Shown: positions 3,470-5,705 of the stretch, piece by piece
Position numbering within the stretch: the stretch's first letter is position 1
How the letters are laid out: each line of letters opens with the position of its first letter
NCBI GenBank assembly: GCA_945862475.1
Contig: CAMAYW010000179.1
Coordinates: 1-5,705 of the forward strand
Length of the DNA stretch: 5,705 nucleotides
Reading direction: 5' to 3'
Origin: Bacteriovorax stolpii
GTDB lineage: Bacteria > Bdellovibrionota > Bacteriovoracia > Bacteriovoracales > Bacteriovoracaceae
Translations under genes and position numbers: made by a program
Notes under the pieces: generated by a model
The model's input: only the letters and a program-made list of their open reading frames with translations
Database searches by the model: none
Told to the model about the DNA's origin: nothing

Positions 3470-5176
3470 CTATACCTGCCCAGCAATAATCTTATCGACC
3501 ATAAGTTGAATCGTTTCATTACCATTAAAGCGATTGACTCCAAGAGTGAACTGGATCGTGAGACCTGATTTATTTTGAAGCTCAAATAATTCTTCTGGTG
3601 TCATTTCATTCCATTTTCCAAGATAATTAAAGCTTACTCCTTGGACTGACACTTTTGAATTTATACCGGTAAATGTCCAACGAACATGGGCCTCTTTCAT
3701 GATTCGAAATGATTGAATCTGGGCATTTTTCATACGAAAGACAGGTTTCTCATTACCTGGTCCAAAAGGTTCAAGCTTATCGAGATCTTTTAATAAGTTT
3801 GCATTTATTTCTTCAATTCCAATTTCAACATCAAAGGATCTCAGTTTCGTTCTTAGGATGGCGGGGATTGGTTTAAGAAGAGTATTCATTCGCTTTTTAA
3901 ACTCAGGAAAATTCTCTTTTTTCATAGATAGTCCAGCAGCAGCTTTGTGGCCTCCAAACTTGATGAAAAGATCTTTACACTGATCCAAAAGTTCAAAAAT
4001 ATTTAGTTCTCCAGCGGCCCTGCAGCTCGCTTTAATGACACCCTCTTCTTCAGCATTGGTAAATACGAAAGCTGGCACCTCAAATGTCTCAACAAGCTTT
4101 GAGGCCACAATACCAATCACACCTTCATGCCAATGCGGACGATAGAGAATGTTTATGAGTAACTCATCACTACCGAGGGAGTTTATGACATCTTTTTTGG
4201 CCTCTTCAAAAACTTCTGCTTGAATCATGCGTCGGTCTCTGTTCGCCACTTCAAGGTGAGTGTAGTGTTCCCTACATTCAGAGATTGTGTCGGCAATAAG
4301 AAGTCTCAGGGCGCGATCAGGATGATCGAGGCGACCTTTAGAATTAATATGGGGGCCCACATGAAAAGAAATTTTCTCCGAGGAAACCATGCTAACTTTC
4401 AATTCTTCGGGTTGAAAGAAAGCTTTAATGCCGTTGTACTGAGAAGTTGGAATTTGTTTGAGACCGTGCCTTGTGAGTCTCACATTAAGTGGAGTCATTC
4501 GAGCGAGATCGGAAATCGTTCCAATCGCCACGAGCTGAAGTAGGGGATAGATACTTGGTGTCTCAGTTCCACGAGTGGCGAGATCATTTTTTATTTGAAG
4601 AGCCAGGGCGAAGGCCACTCCTACTCCAGCAAGTGGTTTTAGCGGAGAATTTTCCGGTTCATCTCTTCGAGAGGGATTGATCACTGCATAGGCTTCAGGG
4701 ATATGGGGAGCGGCGTCTTTGTGATGGTCTGTGATAATAAGATCGAGTTTTCCTTTCGCGTATTCTGCGGTCGCGATACTTGTGATCCCGCAATCCACCG
4801 TGATAAGAACTTTCACTTCTTTTTCCACAGCTGCATCGATGGAAGAATTATGAACACCATATCCTTCAATGAAGCGACTGGGTTGAAAGACTTCAACTGC
4901 TGCACCCAGCATTTTAAAAAAATGCCAGAGAAGAGCACAAGACGTTGTACCATCCACATCATAGTCCCCGTAGATCCCAATCTTTTCTCCCTCTGAGAGG
5001 GCCCTTAAAATTCTTTCCGAAGCTTTTTTAAGATCCATCATTTGTGTGAGATCTGGGATTTCTTTTAAATTCCAAGAAAGCATTTCTTGAACATCAGTGG
5101 GGCTGAGTCCACGCTTTTTAAAGAGTCTAAGAATGACAGGGTTTAATTCAGCTGAGGTCGGTGATGATAATTCCAT
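3470..5176 (-). CDS. recJ: Single-stranded-DNA-specific 5'-3' exonuclease RecJ
   Basis: The 568-residue protein is a full-length RecJ (usual length about 560-580), which degrades single-stranded DNA from the 5' end in RecF-pathway recombination, mismatch repair and base excision repair. The DHH phosphoesterase core has DYDVDG (71-76), VDCG (127-130), DHH (150-152) and SDL (222-224), which provide the metal ligands. It is followed by the GPHINSKGRLD motif (274-284), the DHHA1 segment WHEGVIGIVASK (349-360) and GGHKAAAGL (408-416). The C-terminal OB-like region begins near LEPFGPGNEKPVF (468-480). The Arg usual in GPR(I/L)N is His276 here. The start is ATG 5176, because an in-frame TAA lies four codons upstream; no Shine-Dalgarno precedes it. 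This suggests coupling to the small gene that ends 30 nt upstream. No catalytic residue is missing, and the assignment is secure. Confidence 0.98.
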   Translation of the reverse strand: MELSSPTSAELNPVILRLFKKRGLSPTDVQEMLSWNLKEIPDLTQMMDLKKASERILRALSEGEKIGIYGDYDVDGTTSCALLWHFFKMLGAAVEVFQPSRFIEGYGVHNSSIDAAVEKEVKVLITVDCGITSIATAEYAKGKLDLIITDHHKDAAPHIPEAYAVINPSRRDEPENSPLKPLAGVGVAFALALQIKNDLATRGTETPSIYPLLQLVAIGTISDLARMTPLNVRLTRHGLKQIPTSQYNGIKAFFQPEELKVSMVSSEKISFHVGPHINSKGRLDHPDRALRLLIADTISECREHYTHLEVANRDRRMIQAEVFEEAKKDVINSLGSDELLINILYRPHWHEGVIGIVASKLVETFEVPAFVFTNAEEEGVIKASCRAAGELNIFELLDQCKDLFIKFGGHKAAAGLSMKKENFPEFKKRMNTLLKPIPAILRTKLRSFDVEIGIEEINANLLKDLDKLEPFGPGNEKPVFRMKNAQIQSFRIMKEAHVRWTFTGINSKVSVQGVSFNYLGKWNEMTPEELFELQNKSGLTIQFTLGVNRFNGNETIQLMVDKIIAGQV

Positions 5177-5206
5177 TTTTAGAAATTATCATAGGGGAAA
5201 GGGATT

Positions 5207-5449
5207 TCACCACAAAACAAAGAGCCCTTTAATTAAATCTTCTTCCTCAATGAGATCTGTTGGATAAAAGTAATTCTCCCACTTTGCCTCTTTTTCATGG
5301 TGAATCTTATCGAAATATCGAAGAGGTAAAAAAGATTTGCTGCAGTGCGTACATCGCTCGAGCTCTTTTTCGGATTCATTTATTTTCAGGCACGAATGAC
5401 AGGTTCTTATGAGTAATTTTTCTTTAGATTTTTTTTCTATTTCATTCAT
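5207..5449 (-). CDS. Small double-CxxC (zinc-ribbon-like) protein upstream of recJ
   Basis: The 80-residue product has CHSC (17-20) and CTHC (33-36), a spacing of 12 residues between the pairs, as in a short treble-clef or zinc-ribbon fold with four Cys ligands. The N-terminus is Lys/Glu-rich, and the C-terminus contains the acidic, hydrophobic end IEEEDLIKGLFVLW. There is no signal peptide or membrane segment, so it is cytoplasmic. It could bind nucleic acid or a protein partner, but nothing visible fixes a function. The ATG at 5449 has the purine-rich GGGGTAGGA just upstream. The stop lies 30 nt before the recJ start with no promoter or terminator between, so it is probably the first gene of a recJ operon. 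The alternative, an unrelated small protein that happens to lie in the leader, cannot be excluded. Confidence 0.75.
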   Translation of the reverse strand: MNEIEKKSKEKLLIRTCHSCLKINESEKELERCTHCSKSFLPLRYFDKIHHEKEAKWENYFYPTDLIEEEDLIKGLFVLW

Positions 5450-5473
5450 ATCCTACCCCGCAGGTTGGGCCAG

Positions 5474-5502
5474 TTATTAATGACCTCTTCGGGTTAAGAA
5501 AA
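5474..5502 (-). promoter_or_regulatory. Weak candidate promoter of the recJ cluster
   Basis: On the minus strand TAATAA (5479-5474) could serve as a -10, with TTTTCT 17 bp upstream (5502-5497). The matches are poor, but the promoter is expected here: the 65-bp spacer between the terminator at 5515 and the ATG at 5449 is the only non-coding stretch upstream of the cluster. Confidence 0.2.
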
Positions 5503-5514
5503 ATATTATTTAAC

Positions 5515-5541
5515 AAAAAAAGGCCCGATTGATTCGGGCCT
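5515..5541 (-). terminator. Intrinsic terminator of the leftward gene at the right edge
   Basis: On the minus strand the 8-bp GC-rich stem AGGCCCGA (5541-5534 side paired with 5528-5521) has a 5-nt loop and runs directly into seven T residues (A run at 5515-5521 on the plus strand). This is a textbook rho-independent terminator for transcription from right to left. It follows the stop at 5570 by about 28 nt. Confidence 0.88.
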
Positions 5542-5569
5542 AGATTTCATGCACTGATGTTTATGTATT

Positions 5570-5705
5570 TTATAATTGAGTCAGAGTAGGAACCGGGGAC
5601 CCCATATTAAAACTGAAGGGATCATTACCAAACTGACCTGGGGCCATGTATTGAGTTTGAAAGCGTGGATCTGGGAAGAACTCTGTCGGGCGCATAGACC
5701 AATCT
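5570..5705 (-). CDS. 3' end of an unidentified protein (5' end outside window)
   Basis: Read from the right edge in the frame starting at base 5704, 44 codons are open and end at TAA (5572-5570). The tail is rich in Pro, Phe, Gln and Met, with segments such as MRPTEFFPDPRF and QFGNDPFSFNMGSPVPTLTQL. Support comes from the strong leftward terminator 28 nt after the stop, which shows that a gene does end here. Another minus-strand frame is open for about 36 codons, so the frame choice is likely but not certain. No family is recognisable from this piece. The composition would suit a disordered or surface-exposed C-terminus. Confidence 0.55.
   Translation of the reverse strand, partial: DWSMRPTEFFPDPRFQTQYMAPGQFGNDPFSFNMGSPVPTLTQL

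Noticed and set aside
3660..3673. TTATACCGGTAA as a LexA-type box (TTACNNNGTAA)
   Set aside because: The half-sites and spacing do not match, and it lies inside the recJ coding region far from any start.
4220..4996. Three plus-strand ORFs (4220-4543, 4489-4680, 4703-4996)
   Set aside because: All are antisense to conserved RecJ motifs. Their compositions look like complement shadows and they overlap one another.

Overview
The window looks like a piece of the chromosome of a low-GC, AT-rich Gram-negative bacterium. Several signs point that way: an outer-membrane beta-barrel with a signal peptide, a lipoprotein with a lipobox, runs of A/T in every intergenic region, and a standard cyclophilin and RecJ. 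The style of the small zinc-ribbon, lipoprotein and Cys-rich secreted proteins suggests the predatory Bdellovibrionota (Bacteriovorax/Halobacteriovorax-like). This is an inference from resemblance, not a database result.

Layout from left to right. (1) 1-391, plus strand: the 3' part of a cyclophilin-type peptidyl-prolyl isomerase, closed by a strong hairpin at 401-428. (2) 442-879, plus strand: a promoter region with a perfect inverted repeat, then a well-primed 28-codon ORF that overlaps by 4 nt (TTGA) a 75-codon ORF encoding an antitoxin-like helix-turn-helix protein. This may be one gene split by a -1 shift or two coupled genes. (3) 881-1531, minus strand: an XRE helix-turn-helix repressor fused to a UmuD/LexA-type self-cleaving S24 domain with all catalytic residues present. 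(4) 1532-1648: a divergent control region with a repeated operator-like word, ACTAAAG, including two identical 14-bp copies 54 bp apart. (5) 1649-2284 and 2365-2760, plus strand: an outer-membrane beta-barrel protein, then a small lipoprotein. (6) 5449 down to 2765, minus strand: a three-gene cluster of a small double-CxxC protein, recJ, and a Cys-rich exported protein whose GTG start directly follows the recJ stop. (7) 5570-5705, minus strand: the 3' end of an unidentified gene reading in from the right, with its own intrinsic terminator at 5515-5541.

How the genes may work together. The best-supported regulatory unit is the XRE-S24 repressor, the operator array and the divergent beta-barrel gene. 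The architecture predicts a repressor that is inactivated by RecA-stimulated self-cleavage, so that DNA damage would derepress its own gene and an envelope protein. That is a hypothesis from sequence layout. The recJ cluster is a housekeeping DNA repair gene with two lineage-style small genes attached. Two pairs of convergent genes (879/881 and 2760/2765) have almost no space between their stops. I see no tRNA, rRNA, CRISPR array, insertion sequence or phage structural gene, and no gene-free stretch longer than 300 bases.
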